6,658 bases of DNA. It comes from Mageeibacillus sp. UBA1193 (GTDB taxonomy: Bacteria; Bacillota; Clostridia; Saccharofermentanales; Saccharofermentanaceae). Location: NCBI GenBank assembly GCA_002310155.1, contig DBYF01000144.1, forward strand, positions 1-6,658, written 5' to 3'. Under the pieces are notes generated by a model. That model worked only from the letters and a program-made list of their open reading frames with translations. It searched no databases and was not told the origin of the DNA. Below are positions 5,476 to 6,658 of the stretch, piece by piece. A program made the position numbers and the translations under genes. The stretch's first letter is position 1. Each line of letters begins with the position of its first letter.

Positions 5476-6185
5476 GCGTTGTCCCCTCCCTTCTGCATCT
5501 GAAGGAAGAGTTTTCCTTCTTCACTGTTCAGGTACTCTTCTTTCGTTCCGGAGAACAGATGCTCGCCGATATGAAGGATGTGCGTACCGTAGCGGAGCGC
5601 GGCGGGGATATCGTGGGAGATCATGATGACCGCGATGCCACTCTTCTGAAGGTCATCGATGAGGTCATACATCTCGGACGCACCCTTCGGGTCAAGTCCG
5701 CTGACCGGCTCATCAAGCAGAAGGATCTTTTTGGTTGCGCAGAGCGCTCTTGCGAGAAGCACCCGCTGCTTCTGTCCTCCGGACAGCTGGCGGAAGCACT
5801 TTTTCCCAAGATGCTCGATCCCCATACGGCGCATATTCTCCTTCGCGAGTGCTTTTTCCTCCGAACGGTAAAAAGGTCGAAGACCCAGCCGGCCCTGGCA
5901 CCCGGAGAGAACAATCTCATCAACGGATGCCGGGAAATCCTTCTGGATCTGGGTCTGCTGTGGAAGATACCCGATCTCGTTGTCTTTCAGCCCGTCGCCG
6001 GGGGTGATGCGGCCGGAAAGCGGCGGCTGGAGATGAAGAAGCGTCTTCATGAGCGTCGTCTTTCCCGAGCCATTCTCACCGACGATAAAAAGATAGTCGC
6101 CGGCATGAACTTCGAAATTCACGCCCTCAACGATGGCCTGGCCGTCGTAGCCGAGGGCTAGATCTTTCACTTGCAGTAATGGCAT
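5472..6185 (-). CDS. znuC: Zinc/manganese ABC transporter ATP-binding protein (ZnuC-like)
   Basis: A 237-residue ABC ATPase that powers the ZnuB permease from the cytoplasmic side. All motifs are intact: A-loop Y13, Walker A G-E-N-G-S-G-K-T-T at 36-44, Q-loop within Y-L-P-Q-Q-T at 73-78, signature L-S-G-G-Q at 134-138, Walker B I-L-L-L-D-E at 154-159, D-loop S-G-L-D at 162-165 and the switch histidine H191. The R-P-F-Y-R segment (103-107) and overall length fit the metal-type ABC family. GGGGAGGT lies about 7 bases before the ATG. It is 27 bases downstream of the binding-protein gene and overlaps znuB by 4 bases, so it sits in the middle of one operon. It should be functional; metal specificity comes from the binding protein. 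Confidence 0.95.
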   Translation of the reverse strand: MPLLQVKDLALGYDGQAIVEGVNFEVHAGDYLFIVGENGSGKTTLMKTLLHLQPPLSGRITPGDGLKDNEIGYLPQQTQIQKDFPASVDEIVLSGCQGRLGLRPFYRSEEKALAKENMRRMGIEHLGKKCFRQLSGGQKQRVLLARALCATKKILLLDEPVSGLDPKGASEMYDLIDDLQKSGIAVIMISHDIPAALRYGTHILHIGEHLFSGTKEEYLNSEEGKLFLQMQKGGDNA

Positions 6186-6212
6186 AACCGCACCTCCCCT
6201 TCTGTCGGAAAA

Positions 6213-6658
6213 TTACTTCAGAGCTTCTTTCAGGACGTCGAGGTTCTTCTCCATGATGGAAAGGTACGACGCACCGTCCTTAACGTCTTTGGATGTGACG
6301 GACTGCATCGAATCCATCGAAAGGATCACCTGGTCCTTCGAGCCTGTATTCTCTTTGATCGTCTCGGCGATCTTATGGTTCGGACCCTCGATCGTCATGA
6401 CCGCCTTGAGATTCAGTTCATCGACTTTCTGCGAAAGGAAAACGATCGTCTCGAAGCTCGCTTCGCTCTCGGCGGAGCAGCCGGCAAACGCCGCGTAGTA
6501 CGAAAGGCCGTAGTCATCGACGAGGTATCTGAACGGGAAACGGTCACCGAAAAGAAGGGTCTTTACCGAAGCTCCATCTACAGCCGCCTGATACTTCGCA
6601 TCCAGTTCAGAGAGTTTTTGACGGTAGCTCTCGGCATTCTTCTTATAAGTATCCGCGT
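6213..6658 (-). CDS. znuA: Metal ABC transporter substrate-binding protein, C-terminal part (ZnuA/AdcA-like; 5' end outside window)
   Basis: The frame is open to the right edge, so only the last 148 codons are visible; the first two bases of the edge codon belong to it too. Family features: a long charged backbone-helix segment (N-A-E-S-Y-R-Q-K-L-S-E-L-D-A-K-Y), the second-lobe start K-T-L-L-F-G-D-R-F-P-F-R-Y-L-V-D-D-Y-G-L, A-F-A-G-C-S-A-E-S-E-A-S-F, and the closing D-S-M-Q plus Y-L-S-I-M-E-K-N-L-D-V-L-K-E-A-L-K. The protein captures Zn2+ or Mn2+ outside the cell and delivers it to ZnuB. The usual H-x-A-F-G-Y histidine of zinc-binding cluster A-I proteins is not present here, while the late Asp is. 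The signal peptide, N-lobe ligands and any regulator site (Zur/Fur type) lie outside the window. Confidence 0.9.
   Translation of the reverse strand, partial: ADTYKKNAESYRQKLSELDAKYQAAVDGASVKTLLFGDRFPFRYLVDDYGLSYYAAFAGCSAESEASFETIVFLSQKVDELNLKAVMTIEGPNHKIAETIKENTGSKDQVILSMDSMQSVTSKDVKDGASYLSIMEKNLDVLKEALK

Noticed and set aside
5559..6161. Plus-strand 200-codon open frame opposite znuC
   Set aside because: It is an antisense shadow of a clearly intact ABC ATPase with all motifs; the translation shows no recognisable fold.

Overview
The window looks like a chromosomal piece from a Gram-positive Clostridia-type bacterium, probably Oscillospiraceae/Ruminococcus-like. The evidence is a cell-wall-sorted Cna-B surface protein, a zinc-type ABC transporter with a lipoprotein partner, strong GGAGG ribosome binding sites and family-level resemblance of the small proteins. 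Genus cannot be settled from this sequence. No tRNA, rRNA, CRISPR array, transposase or phage gene was seen.

Layout. Bases 1-1251 (+) are the 3' end of a large surface adhesin: isopeptide-type domains, a SpaA/Cna-B domain, a Thr/Ser/Pro linker and a C-terminal anchor with an unusual I-V-K-T-G sorting motif. Bases 1252-1753 lack any conventional gene but are highly structured. They hold a long imperfect hairpin (1311-1375), a promoter-like site (1386-1414), a small 5' hairpin (1424-1443), two hydrophobic micro-ORFs of 18 and 22 codons with strong Shine-Dalgarno sites (1470-1526 and 1584-1652), and a hairpin plus T-run terminator (about 1693-1755). I read this as a compact, self-contained transcription unit for two membrane micropeptides, and it is the most novel-looking part of the window.

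Everything from 1754 to the end is on the minus strand. In transcription order from the right edge it encodes the C-terminal half of a ZnuA-like metal-binding protein (cut by the window edge), ZnuC ATPase, ZnuB permease and a lipoprotein with a predicted OB-like domain. These genes are tightly packed, with gaps of 27 nt, a 4-nt overlap and 1 nt. After about 80 bp containing a plausible promoter come a 640-residue zinc-ribbon membrane protein with a remarkable acidic, tyrosine-rich repeat region, and a 74-residue uncharacterised protein coupled to it by an ATGA overlap. This pair converges on the micropeptide unit at a shared terminator.

How the parts work together: ZnuA, ZnuB and ZnuC would import zinc (or manganese), and the co-translated lipoprotein is probably an accessory of that system. 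The zinc-ribbon/acidic-repeat protein and its small partner form a second module whose function is unknown; any functional link to zinc uptake is inference from adjacency only.
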